Source: Klebsormidium nitens (Eukaryota > Streptophyta > Klebsormidiophyceae > Klebsormidiales > Klebsormidiaceae). Taken from it: a DNA stretch of 64,000 nucleotides. Of the stretch, positions 23,673 through 35,807 are shown one piece after another. Location of the stretch: assembly GCA_000708835.1 (NCBI GenBank), contig DF237408.1:1-64000 (forward strand). The letters run 5' to 3'. The position numbers and the translations under genes are program-made. Under the pieces are notes generated by a model, which made no database searches, was not told the DNA's origin, and saw only the letters and a list, made by a program, of their open reading frames with translations. Position 1 is the first letter of the stretch; every line of letters begins with the position of its first letter.

Positions 23673-26600
23673 ATTTCCCTCCTGCCGAGCGGCCAGTGGA
23701 AGCATTTACATTCAACGTTTCCAGAATCTCAAGATTAGGAGGATGGCAAGGCACGAGAAATAACGTCTCACTAGGGGTATCGAAGCAGGGAACTTGGTTT
23801 CGAGTTGGGACGCTGGCACAGGTGATTGAAGAACATGATGTATAAACTGTTGCGAAGTTGCTTGAGGCTCCGGGGTGTGCAGCAGTCGACATTTCTTTGA
23901 AATGAGACGGTTGAGAACGATCGCTGACGGGCCACCCATAGACATATATGCACTGACAAGTAGACAACATTATGCTCGTGCACGAGTTGGGAGAGAGAAT
24001 GGAGAGGGGCCAGGGCCAAGAAGGCGAAAGGCTTCGAATGAATTCCTACTGCCAGGGTAGTTTTCCCACGTCAGTAAAAAATCATGCAAGCGGACCCGGC
24101 AAGCATGCGGAATAATAGATCCATCTCTTTATCGCGAAGTCGGACCATGCGCATGTATGAGTTACAAAGTTGTCGTTAGCAAGCAGCGCATGTACGCTGA
24201 TTCGACGCGCTGTGACAGGCCGCGGATTGTGTGAACACACGGCTGTTTACCGGTGTGATCCAATCATGTTTGATCGATTGAAAGCTGAAAAGGTAAGTGC
24301 TTCATACCCCTCAGTTGATTCCAATTTGCGTGCGGGGCGCGCATGCATGCACTCAGGATGCACTATGTCCCATGATTACTACCAGGCTTCGCCGAACTTG
24401 CATGGTATATGTTTCATTGTTGAGGTTCTCCCAATGATATGGGCCAGCCGACCAACATCAATCATTTGATTATAATCCGGGGAATTTCTTGTATCAGCAC
24501 CCGATTCGCCGGGGCGGGGACAAAGGCCGGCCTACACCGTATATAGCTCTCAATCGTTACGTCGGATGGGGCATGCAGGCGCTACTTGAGCAAGGCTTAC
24601 CCGTAATTGATTTGGCCTCGATCAATGGGGACGTTGCTTCTCCACGTATTCACTGAGAAAGACGAAGTATCCTCGAATGACAAAAAATGTGGCGTTCTGA
24701 CGATTCTGACTAACAAACCCGACTAATTCGTCGCTTTCTTGAAGCTCTGAAAGCAATGGAACGCCAGCCAATGCTGCGCTCCATGCGTGCTTTACGAAAC
24801 AAGTTTGAGATTCTGGGCAATTATCTGCTGCTGGTCGCCAAGAACATTTTCTGAACCTCATGGTTCGTCACGCCAAGTGGCCGGTTTGTAGCATTCACAG
24901 TAAGCATGCAAGCCAAGAATTTTAGGTATAACATCAGGACCGACTTCCTCATAACATGCTGTGATCTTGAATCGTTCTTAAATGATCAAAATACAATGCG
25001 TTCGATCGAGGACCATCCGAAATTCACGACACACTGTGCTCGCTGGACAGGATAGCGTTGCGAATAAGAAGGGATGTCAAGTATGTCAATTGCGAAGCTG
25101 ATGGGGTCTAGTAAAAGAGTTAAAAGTAGCGGAGCCGCAAATTCGGATGATGAGCTAAGAAGTCACAGAACGGCGGCCCGCTTTACAAGCTACTTGAGTG
25201 GTAAAGACAAGGACATCGGATCGCGGAGCGCTTGCGAAGTTCGTTCGTTGCAGAGGATGGATTCATAAATTGCGGTCGAGGCGGATTCAAATGCAGACGA
25301 TTTAGAATCAGGTGGCAGGATTTGCAGCTTTTGGTCTATGATCATGAAACCCGTTCACATTGTAGCAGTTGTGCAAACGCTTTCAACGCTTCGCTGGAGT
25401 TCACGGGGATCATACACCGTCTATTCTGGCGTTACTGGCAACTGCAGAACATGGTGTGCATATTGCGCAAGCCGACGAAAACAAGCAGAGCATTCGGCCC
25501 ACGAAAGGTGGAATGAACACTTGGCCAAACGGATCAGCCTCTTCTCGGATGTGGTGGATTGATGTCACGCAGTGCTGCATCGGTTGAACGACTGGAGCTG
25601 ACGGAGCAAGCGTTCCCTGTAATCTGCGTACACTGGTTCACATCCATGCGTACATGCACTTGAACGATAAAGCTTGACGAACAAACCGCCATGCAATCAA
25701 CGGAATGATATGTCGTTCCGTTCGACCCATTGGGTGCATGGTGGATCAGGAGTATATAAAAGCAGCTATCTTGGGTGTTGTGCATATCTACAGTGGTATA
25801 CAATGCCTACGGCTGTAATGAGTTATGGCCAACATTACAGGTGAACATTCTGCGACGATGACAACGTCATCACGAAATCTTTAATGACTAGCCTTCATGT
25901 TTTTTCCAACCTAAAAAGACTGATTCGTGACTCAACCACTAGCAAAGCTTGTAGCAAAGCAGCAAAATGACTCAAGGCTTGCTGTAGAGCATACACGCGT
26001 CACATCAATGTCAAGACTGAGAACACCAGAGTCGTCATTATGGCAATGGCGCTGTGGCGCTGCAGCTAGTACTGAGCACTGACGAACTGCGCAGCTCAGT
26101 AGGCCAGCCCGGCCGGCGGCCGGTAGGAATTTAGACTCCCGAAAGCCTTAGTGGCCCGATCGGGGAAAACACAGGTCCCAATGATTGTCCTTGCAATTGT
26201 GTACAGGAGTCGGAAGTCGGAATGTAGCAATGTAGCGACTGCCGTCGATCTGGCGCTCAGGTTTCAATCGCAGGGTTCTGCTCCGTTGACGGGTGTCGTG
26301 CCTGCCACAAGGTGACGTACCCCAGCCCTCTCACACGACGGGCCAAGTCCCGACATAAAGCCGTACGGGAGGGGACGTTCCGGCACGTACCCGCCAATCT
26401 TGGTGACGAAACCGACGGTTCTGGACTGTTGCGTCAGCATTTCTGCGCTTTTTGCACGAAAAGCTTCCCGGCCGCCCACGCTTTGTAGGGTGCGATGACG
26501 TAACCCAACTTACGTAAACCAGCCCTCTCCAGCTCAGCTGCGGCTTTGCTGCCCTTGGGCCCAGGGCCTATCATGGCGCATTGCGGCTGAAGTACAGCTA

Positions 26601-26912
26601 CCTAGGAGAATGGAAGCCACCTCTTCCGTAGGCAGCGGCCCTTTGACTTTCCTTGGCCCCTGAATGTGGCTCCAAAAGGTGCTGGGGCTTCATTATCTAA
26701 ACTGATTAGCCGTTTGGACCGGCTTGATTAGGGCTTCCAGGCGCATTCTGGTTGAATCAAAGCAAGCAAGTAGCTTGTGCCTGCAGCACTCAGCCGAAAG
26801 CCCATTGGGGGCGTCTTTCAGTGGTGCAGCAAAGTGTGAGCTCCTGTCGGTTTGCAACCACCTTGCGACGTCCTTGAGGCGTCCTTGCATTGCCGCGTCA
26901 GAGTGCACCAGC
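23673..26912. other. 3.2-kb region without a supported gene
   Basis: This contains the 3' UTR of the DUF819 gene, AT-richer DNA with many short frames, and the upstream region of the hemerythrin-like gene. A strong TATA box occurs at 25753-25760. The frame at 25074-25268 (64 aa, Ser/Lys/Arg-rich) has no homology I can name. No transposon ends or RNA genes were recognised. Confidence 0.5.
25753..25760 (+). promoter_or_regulatory. Strong TATA box with a possible short first exon downstream
   Basis: The sequence TATATAAA sits 50 bp upstream of an ATG at 25803 that opens 12 codons and then reaches CAG followed by GTGAAC, a plausible splice donor. No downstream exon could be joined with confidence; the nearest gene starts 1.1 kb further on. 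Confidence 0.3.
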
Positions 26913-29393
26913 ATGGCTCAGCCAGCAGAGGGCTACCCGGCTGGCGGGCCAGCTCCTGCTGCAGCAGCTGGGCGGCGGAGCCGAGTCCCAGCTCGATTGA
27001 TAGTGGGGCCAACCTCGGCAGTGGTCACCGAGGTGAAAACTCCCAGCTCACCGCAGTTCCTTCTTCTGGGCAGCTTGCATTGCTGGGTTGTGACCGTCGT
27101 GGGGAGACCAACATTGGACAACTTGATTCGGACTGCTGGTCTGTCACCGGCTGAAGTCTGGTTGAGATGATGGTTGAAATCAAAGTCTAGGCATTGCTGG
27201 AAGGTCACTGGAGATTGTGGGTTGTTGAGGCCTCCAGCGGTGATCAAATCAAGTACAAGCTCATTACAGATATACCCACTGACAGTAGTGCCATTGTCTT
27301 GGGCTTCCATTTCCAGCTCCTAACCTTGAGCCGCAACACTTTCAATTTGGTCCTGCTTGCCGAAGTCCTTTTCATATGCGTTGGATTAGGAGATTGCTGG
27401 CATGGACGTCCTTGTGCGCGTCTTCTCCCCTGTCGTCCATTCTTCTAACGCAAAGCCAAACTCTGTCATTTGTCCCCCTTTGCGGCATTCCAATGGCTGA
27501 TACCTTAAAGAATCTTTCCTGTTGTTTGATTGGCAACCTTCCAGTTCAGCTAGACCTTGTTCAACTCTCAGGTGAATGACTGGGCTGATGCCAGCTTGCT
27601 GCTCTTCCACGAGCCCATCCGATTGGACCTTCTGGAGCTGGACCACGTCATGTCCCCCGCCTTCTATGATGGCCTCTCTGGCTGGAAGACGGGCCTCTTC
27701 TACAAGTGGTTCAAGGCCTACTTCCACCCCCTGGTTAGTCTCTTGCCGCTCATGCACAGCTGGGAACTTGGGCCATCGTGCATTTTGATGAGAACGCAGC
27801 TTACACTTTTCAAAAGCTTCGGATAGGTGCGTTGAAGTCGAAGTTGAAGGTCATGGATGCGGTGTTCCTTCACACCTACCTGAAGTCCCGCCTGGCTGAA
27901 ATGGCCAGCCTTCCTGCCAAACAGCAAGGCAGCTCCCTAATGGGCCCTTCCTTGAGCCAGAGCATCTGGGCCCAGCTCGGTGATGTTCAACAATCTTACT
28001 TTGCCGCAAGGTTGAAGGAGCCTCTTGTGACGTTGGTGCATGGTGACCCCCATGTTAAGCTATACGCATCTGGGGCAACAGAGTTCTCACTTCTCGTCCT
28101 CCAACCAATGCGCTGTCCCTCCCCTTGCAGGTGTCCCACCAACTTCAGATCTTTGCGACTGTTCTTCTGCCCGCTATCGCCCGCTATCGTGGGCAAGGCC
28201 CCCGCTGCCAGGATAAACCAAGAGGATCTTCTTTCCATGCACCCCTGGATTTCCAACAAGCTGGAGCAGGTTCGCCGCCTGCAGAAGCGGTTCAAAGTTG
28301 CTGCCAACCACGTCATCCTGGCACAGTCCTTGCAAGAGCAGCGGCAGGCGGCGAGCGACCTGCGCGCGTATATCAAGGAGCTTCTGACGTGCATCACGGA
28401 GCACCTGGCGCGGGTCGAGATGGCGCTGCTGCCTGTGATCCGAGAGTACTTCTCAGAGGAGGAGTGGCAACAGGTGAGACCAGCGGCTGCAGTTGTGTTG
28501 CTTAGATCTCTAGCTGTAAGCATGGAGGATGCAGTCAATCACGATGTCAAGAAAGACGGTTTGGCTGTCTGGGCTGCGGTTGTTGTGGCTGTTGTTTCCG
28601 GTCTGCTATATTTGAGCATTGATATTGAAACTCAGCTGACGGAATGTTTTTACCTGCAACTCTATCCGGAAGATCTTTCATTCACCAGGAGGCTTGTTGC
28701 GACGTTACCTGACATGTTGCAAGGTCTCGAATACGGTCGTCTCGTGTTGCCCGGTTCAAGTTTTCAATTCAAATCCTTCTGGTTCTGCGCTCAGCTTCTC
28801 GACTATGTTTCCTATGCTCGTTTCCCTGTCTGTCGAAGATTGAATACGTCAAGGGTCATACGTTCAGTCCATCCACAAATCATCCCGCCATAAGGCGGAG
28901 CAACGGAGATCTCGATCCGACCAGCTGCTGTAGCTTTTTGTTGTCCCTCACTCCTTTTCCTGGCCCCGCCCCTTTGCGCTTTTGTTCCTTCTGGGAAATA
29001 TTCAACAAGAAAAATATTCAATTAACAGTGAGCTAGGCCAACGTTCTCGTCGTGAGGCTACCTCTTCCGATCTGGTTCATCGGTTTTGAGCAAGCACTTG
29101 ACTGCTGCTTCGCGTTCTTCTGATCCCGACATTGTCTCACGCTCGGATTCTCCATCCTCCAGCTGGCGCTCAAGGTGTTGTTGGGCCCCCCGGGGAAGCG
29201 GCTCCGGTCGAAGCAGCTGCCGTGGATGCTGGCGGCGCTGCGCGTGTGGGCGTCCCCCGACCGGGTGGCCGCCTTCCGAGCGTCTCTGCCCCGCACCACC
29301 CGCTTCCGCCTCGAGTACTTCTGGTACTGCTCCTACGTCAACGGGGCGGCCAAGCGGCTCCGGCTCATTAAGAACGACTACCTCCCATGGTGA
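26913..29393 (+). CDS. Hemerythrin-like (HHE) protein, frame disturbed or mis-assembled
   Basis: HHE proteins are helical and bind a di-iron centre through His and acidic residues. Likely exons: 26913-27032, 27572-27733, about 27760 to 28000-28060, 28131-28473, 29163-29393. Conserved blocks are FHEPIRLDLLELDHVM, WKTGLFYKWFKAYFHPL, VHFDENAAYTFQKLR, EHLARVEMALLPVI and YFSEEEW, typical of two HHE-like modules. The C-terminal exon (PPGKRLRSKQLPWMLAALRV...) is basic. Two irregularities occur: the frame change between 27733 and 27760 leaves room for only a 26-nt intron, and exon 4 has a perfect 10-bp tandem duplication (28170-28189). Removing one copy would keep one continuous frame from the acceptor at 28131. 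Either the gene is decaying, the sequence has errors, or the exon edges differ from this model. Its 5' intron (27033-27571) is clean. Confidence 0.6.
28170..28189 (+). repeat. Perfect 10-bp tandem duplication inside an exon
   Basis: CCCGCTATCG occurs twice in a row within exon 4 of the hemerythrin-like gene. Because 10 is not a multiple of 3 it changes the frame; with one copy the acceptor-proximal frame (SHQLQIFATVLLPAI) would run on into the GKAPAARINQEDLL frame. Confidence 0.85.
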
Positions 29394-31821
29394 CCCACCC
29401 ACGCGAGAGCGAGCCCGTGGGACAGTTTTTACAAGTCTCGCCGGCATTGTAAATACATAGGCACGCAAACGAGCCGCGACTACTAGATCGACGAGCAACG
29501 AGAAGCGTCGCCTGTCAGCATATGCACATGTAGATAAAATGAAGAACAGTGCGTGCTTGAAGCGAGATGAGGGACTGTTGGCTTTGAGAGTCAGCAGCGG
29601 CGACCCTATTGTAGACCTCAGGCAGATCCCGCGGCAACTTGTTTCTGGTGTTTGGCGAATATGAACTTCATGCCGCAGCGCTTCGACCGGTCTGCCCAGC
29701 TGAGAGGGGACGTCACGTTGTCAATAGCGAAGAAGACGTCCAGCATGATAACACGAGACTCGATCGCTGTGTGGTACCCGGCCGATCATGTAAAATTGGC
29801 TTGAAAGAAGTAGCTAATGAGTAGTCCACTGTGAGCTGATCGGTTTCCAAGCGACCATCGAGATTTTGAGAACAATTTGGCAACGATGTATTTTTGTGAA
29901 CGATTACATACGAGTCCAGCAGATGGCGCGCTCGTGTGGCCGGCGCGCTGCATCCGCCTTTGACTCTCCAAATTTGCGCAAACGGAACCATAAAAAGCCC
30001 TTACCGTACACGGTCCAAAATCAGTGGGTTCGACTTCTTTGTACTGGGCCCGCTGGTCGTTTCCAAGAAGGCTCAGGGCAATTGAATCGCACCGTGCCAT
30101 GCAGGCTCATCTACATTAGGATCCAAGCTGCGTGACTTTCAACTTCCCAAAATATACCTGTGCGCACGTGCTGGCTGAAAATTAATGCTCGCTAAGTTAT
30201 AGCTAGTATGCAAATGGGCGCGGCGCGCCCATACCATGTGTGGGCCGCTGCCACCTTCGGACTGAAATGATCATGTACCTGTACTTACAGTTTGTTGATT
30301 GATATCTGCTCGATATCAGACCGGAGGCCGACAATTCCTAATAAGTGATGTCAGTCAACAGAACTAGCGATTATGAGCGCGTCCGTGAGCTTATATGTAG
30401 ATTTTAAGTTAAGTGATCGACCACGTTAAAAAGTACGTATAATCATGCACTCGGGCCATGGCCATGCTGCACACATGATTGAATTGTGGACGGCTACTCG
30501 AGTGCAACACCCACGAGGAATTTGTTGCCACCTCTCTGGTGTTATGAAAGCGAGTGCAGGCTTTGCACATGCCTGTTCAACCGAGAAGGTACCCCAGCTA
30601 ATATCTTGCATGAGCACATTGCAGCCAGTAGCTTGAAGCAGGCCCACACAAATGTACGTCAGACGCCACGCATTGACAAACAACGCGCATGAGCTGGGCA
30701 GTCGATGGGCCGGCTCAGCGTGTTTCCGATGATATCTCTTCCGACTACCTGTACTACTAGTTTTGTCATTAGGATTCTGCGAATCGGATCCGTTTCAATA
30801 AAAATTCGCACAGTGCATGACGTTGATAGTACGTCTGACAAGATCGGGATGACCGGGCACTACGGCTCTTGGTCAAGGCGTAATGGAGGGGAGCTCTTGG
30901 TCGGCCTACACTTCAATGTTCAGCTTTGAGTGCCGACTATTCCAAAACGTGTCACACATCAATGCCGGCCACCTTCAAAGCGTCGCGCACCCAATCTGGG
31001 ATGTCGCCTTTAGGGAACTGCAGAAACAAGGTGATGTTATGACGCGTCAGCACCTCATTTCAGTGCGTCTGATCAGTCGTCCGACTCAAGCAGCAGGGAG
31101 CAAAAGCGACGGGCAGGGAGCGAACACGAAATACTTCAATAAGATGGAGGCCCTCCTTGCATGCTTTAACGCTCAGCTTTGGGGTCCGCGTCGACCGGAT
31201 AGGCTCGGTAGTCAAGTATACGCAAACGTGGCGGATTGCCATAAGGATATTGATGGCCTTTCTAGGACAGACAGGGTCCTAGCGGGTGAATCAGTGGTGA
31301 GCCCTAGCCTTTGATCCATTTTCCAGTCTACGCGGAAACTTCTGGTGCGAGCAAGCGTGCTCAGAACGGGGGTCGAACGGCCGCATGTCAGACGAGCGTG
31401 TGACACAGTGGCCGCCTCATGCACTCTGGAGGATGCGCAACGAGAGGGCTCGCTACCTGACACTGCAGGAAATCGCGCACATACCTGCGGAGGAGCGACT
31501 CGGTCAGCTGCGGGGGAGTGTGACAGTGAAGCACTGTGCAATAGACGGGAGCCTCCAAGGATCCGAAGCAAACTGTACTTCACGGTTCTGCTCACTTCCT
31601 CCTGCAACTGTAACCCAGTCTAGTTCGGGATTTCCGGGGCGCATGTGGGGTTGAAATCGAAGAATGCGCAGGGCATCAAATACGAGCACGCCGCACCAGA
31701 TCACAGCTTTCTCCGATGCACAACGGATCCCAAGACTGCATTCCCGCCTTGACCCGTGGGTGAGCAGCGCAGGCAGAGGGTTTCTCATTCATTCCGGAGG
31801 GGGTTTTGCGGACGTGAGGCC
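29394..31821. other. 2.4-kb gap between convergent genes
   Basis: This holds the 3' UTRs of the hemerythrin-like gene (a TGTAAATA at about 29448 may be its polyadenylation signal) and of QTRT1. The longest frame, 30883-31314 plus, has no recognisable domain and no codon pattern like the neighbouring exons. No repeats or RNA genes were seen. Confidence 0.5.
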
Positions 31822-34800
31822 TTACTGTGGGAAGCGCTGTTGGGTGATGGCGGTGCGGATGTCGCGGGTGAGGCGCATCATGTAGGCCACGTTGTGGTAG
31901 CTCACCAGGTACGCACCGATGGGCTCCTTGGTCACCACCGCGTGCAGGTACGCGCGCGTGTACTTCTGGCACACCTGCGCTCCGGCAAAACACAGGTCAG
32001 GACCGCTTTGCCAACGATCTGAGTATATGCGCGACACTCTCAGGGTGGCCGACCGCCAGGTCGAGTACAAAAAACTCGGGCCACGCATCGCGGTACGCCC
32101 CGACCTTGGAGAGACCCTGCATACTTCGTCAGTCGCATTGAGACGATAAGGAAAGGTCCGACTTTCGACATGGTACATCTCTCAATTATAAACAGTGATC
32201 GTCCCGGGCACTATTCACCACGTCAAGATCTTCCGACGAACTTGAGACCAGCCGCACTTTTACCAGTCTAAAGCTACCGAGGCCTGGCCAGTCTGGGCCT
32301 ACAAAGTCTCGTTCTGGCACCTTCAACGCAGAGTGATGGACCGTTATGTTCTAGAAACAAACTTCCAAGAGTAGACGCGTACCATGCAGGCGCAGGTGGG
32401 GTCGATGGGCCGCATGTCGTGCTTCATGTCCGCGAGCTTGAGGCGCAGCGTGCCCTCCGGCACCAGCGCGGTGCCGAAGCGGGCGGTGCGCGTCGGGTAC
32501 ACGCAGTCGTACATGTCCGCGCCCAGCGCGCTGCACACCACGATGTCCAGCGGGTACCTGCGCGCGCACATGGGGGCGGATCCAAGGGAGGGGGGGGAAA
32601 GGGAGAAATCCTCCGCTAACTTCCCATCCAGCCCAGTTTCGACTGTCTTCAACGCAGAGAGAGGCGAGAGTTCACAGGCGAAGCACACCTTACTTTCAAA
32701 ACGAGGCTACATATAAGGTACAGAAATGCGGGAGGAGGTACGTTCAGCTTGCGACTAGACATCAGAGATCGGTCGTCAGAAATCCTTGGATTGAAGAACA
32801 TCTGATGCTCGATGTTGGATTCTCCACAAGATACGGCAGGAATTGCAGATCCGCTCGGATCGGATCCTCCAGTGCAGGAACGAACGAGAGGTCATCAGCG
32901 ACAATGGAGGAGGAGGAGCAACTCACCCGACCCCCTGCACAAAGAACACGAAGACGTGTCAAAACAGAGAACCTCTTTCAGCTCAGGCTGGAGGATCTGC
33001 CAGCTTCCCGGAACATCCACAATGCAGCTAGCGGCACGAGATGATACACGGATTCATTCCTCGAAGGGAGACAACAATCTTTGACACGGAAAAGGTAGCC
33101 GTCTTCTCGACAATGGACAAGGCGGCAAACATGTCGATGCATAGTCTGCTCACCATGACGTAGCGCGGCTTGTTGTCGGGCAGGGCCGCGGTGCACTGAG
33201 CTACGACCCGCCAGAAGGACGCCTTGTCCTCGCCGCCGGCCAGGCCGCCAATGGCATACCTGCAGGCCAGGAAAGAGCAGACTCGTGAGCAATTCGCATC
33301 GATAAACTGGGCATGCGCTCGTCGCGAAAGTGCCCCTCTCTTTGCTCTGGTGTGACTTTTCTCGACATGTGCAAGTAGATACATGTTGGGCCGTCCAGTA
33401 ATATGGGGTTTTCGCCAATCCGAATATCTGCGCAGCCAAGTCCAGACATCCAAGACCAAAGGCAGCAGAGCACGCTTCTTTCACTCATCTCTTGGAAAGC
33501 CTCGGACGAATGCACGCTCACCCGGGCAGATCCTTGTCTCGTTCCATCATCCCTTTTAAGCAAAGGTCCCTGCATATGGCCAAGCATTGTGTTGAGGGTT
33601 TGGAAGGCCTGAAACTGCAACCTCAAACTGGAAGGCCTAAAAGTGCAACGTACACGACCCCGACCTCCAGAAATAGTACCGTTGGAACCGTGCTCACTAG
33701 GTCCTCGGAGGACAACAACAAGCAAGATTGAGAGCAAACGACATAGAGTCTCACCTGAGACGGGGGTCCAAACCCCCCTGAATGATGCCAAACAGGTTCT
33801 GCTCGTTTGATCGAGAATGAGCTGCACGTGAGGAAGGAATCGGGTGAGCCCCTATCCAGGATGGGCAACAACCCCGCTGATACATGTTCTCCATCAACCC
33901 CAGACCACTTTACACCTATTTAGTTACTCGACTGAGTATCAGCCACGGGGGTGTGGATGAGACTCATTTCGTGGAGTGCGAGAGCGAGCGTGTCTCGTTC
34001 CCTTACCTTCAATGCATCGATCAATCCAGCGCAGGGTCCGGTGCATTGCTTCCTCGATGCGAGGGCCTGTCACTAAGCTGCTGACCTGAGGAAACAAAAG
34101 GAGCAAGTCTTCGATCGATCAGCCCGGCTCACAACTAAGGAATGTAGAGCAGAGTTAAACCAGAGCTTCCTTCGTCAGCACAGCAATCACATAGCACTAA
34201 AAGCAAACAGCACTTTAGGTTCTCAGGCTGCTGACCAACAGCAGTCGTGAAGAAGCATACTCACCACGTCATCGAGTGCCATAATGATGTCAGCGCCAAT
34301 CTCGTTCTGCATCACAAAAAGAAGCACGTCAGCGCTGCACCTCTACTCAACGACTCAAAGGGCAATTGGCTTGCAGTTTCCGTCTTGAGCATGCACGCGC
34401 AAAATTTTAAGGGCGTTCACTTTCGACCAACAAGCATCAGGTATTTGAGCTCAGCTGAGGTTGGCTGCCAAAACGTGCTGACCTGGATGCGGATGGACTG
34501 CTCTGGCGTGAGCAGCATGGGCCGTCCGTCCACAGGGGACTGGAACGTGACGCCTTCCTCAGTGATGTCCGCCAGGTGCAGCAGCGACACCTGGACACAG
34601 AACTCCAAAATGATGCCAACGGCCAAATAGGCAGGCTGGACGCCTGGAACCGTAAGCGCTACCAGCCAGTGGTCAAAAGCGTATGTGACGGTCTGTGAAG
34701 CTAGCCTGCTGACAAGAGTGGCATCACTGCACCACCCTCGCATCACCTTTTGTTGAGAAACGGCAGGCAATTGCCCAGGTTTTGAACTGCGGGCACAGTG

Positions 34801-35807
34801 AGTGATAATCTGGTGATCTGTACTATTAGCGCATTACCTGCTTTTGAAGAGTCTCTGACATGCTCACATATGGGGCTCAAGGCCGCCCGGATAAGCAGAG
34901 ATGAAAGCCTTCCAATTGGAGCAGTTCGCAGAATCCATTTCAAGAGGAATCAGAGCGCCACCTAGCAATAGTCCGTTCAACTGAGAGGAGGGGGCTGACC
35001 ATTTGGAAGCCCCCACTGTCAGTGAGCATGCCGCGCTTCCAGTTGATGAAGTGGTGCAGGCCGCCCATGCGGTCAATCAGATCGGAGCCAGGGCGGTTGG
35101 CCAGGTGGTACGTGTTGCCCAGGATCACGTGGCAGTCCAGCTCCGCCAGCTGTTCGCTCGTCAGACCCTTCACACTGCCTGCACCACCGTGCGCCACACC
35201 GACCGGTCATGATGGAGTGGAAGCATAGCAATCGCCTTCTATCTGTCAGGTCTCAACAAGGGGCCCCCACCAAAGAGGGCGGGACTTTGTCACAGCGGAA
35301 AAGTCCTGATGAGCGACATCCAAAGTTTGAGATGCTAGGGCTGAGAGGACGAGGATGATGAAACAGCTGCCAAACAATGTTGGCGAACGGAATTCCAACT
35401 GTCTCCACCTTCTTGACGCTGAAGCAAGTAACCCAACCAGACTCAATTAGGTGGGGAAGTAGCTGGCGGTGTACCTTGCGTGCCAACGGGCATAAACATG
35501 GGGGTGGCACACTCATAGTGTGGGAGAGTCAGCTGTGATGCGCGCGCCCGCCCGGAGCGAGCCAGCACCTGCATACAAAGTGCGATGGGTGGTGGTGCGG
35601 CCAGGCAAAGAGAAGCCACCTTGAGACGTGCCCCTCAACCAATCTTCATGGGCTTCTCTTCAGGATTAATTGACATGCTATTTCTGTGGCCTGCGGATGA
35701 CAAGGACTCTGCCGGAAAACCATCAATTACAAACACGATTGGAGACACAGCACGAAAGCTGTCGCTTGCAAAAGGCAAGGTAGTCTGACCTCAAATTGCA
35801 GCGCCAT
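31822..35807 (-). CDS. QTRT1: Queuine tRNA-ribosyltransferase catalytic subunit
   Basis: The enzyme exchanges guanine-34 for queuine in tRNAs with GUN anticodons (His, Asn, Asp, Tyr). Exons in coding order: 35790-35807, 35475-35568, 35000-35178, 34483-34590, 34265-34306, 34007-34085, 33755-33821, 33522-33569, 33154-33259, 32927-32934, 32383-32557, 31822-31974; 358 aa, exactly in frame, slightly shorter than the roughly 400 usual in eukaryotes. Seen: MALQFE start, [27 protein letters not shown] with the catalytic-site Asp, [40 protein letters not shown], and [20 protein letters not shown] with the nucleophile Asp. Zinc site: Cys-Ala-Cys-x2-Cys and the later SYHN His. The tenth exon is only 8 nt. 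In animals a QTRT2 partner is needed; none is in this window. Confidence 0.96.
32927..32934 (-). other. QTRT1: 8-nt microexon of QTRT1
   Basis: On the minus strand this reads CAG, GGGGTCGG, then GTGAGT. It supplies codons for Gly-Val and two bases of the next Gly, joining the YVM end of exon 9 to the YPLDIVV start of exon 11. Without it the conserved GVGYP block and the frame are lost. Confidence 0.85.

Noticed and set aside
25074-25268. 64-codon Ser/Lys-rich plus-strand frame
   Set aside because: Short, no homology and no promoter or splice context; random frames of this size are common in the gap.
27996-28538. 180-codon minus-strand open frame
   Set aside because: Antisense to the hemerythrin-like exons, which carry recognisable family motifs.
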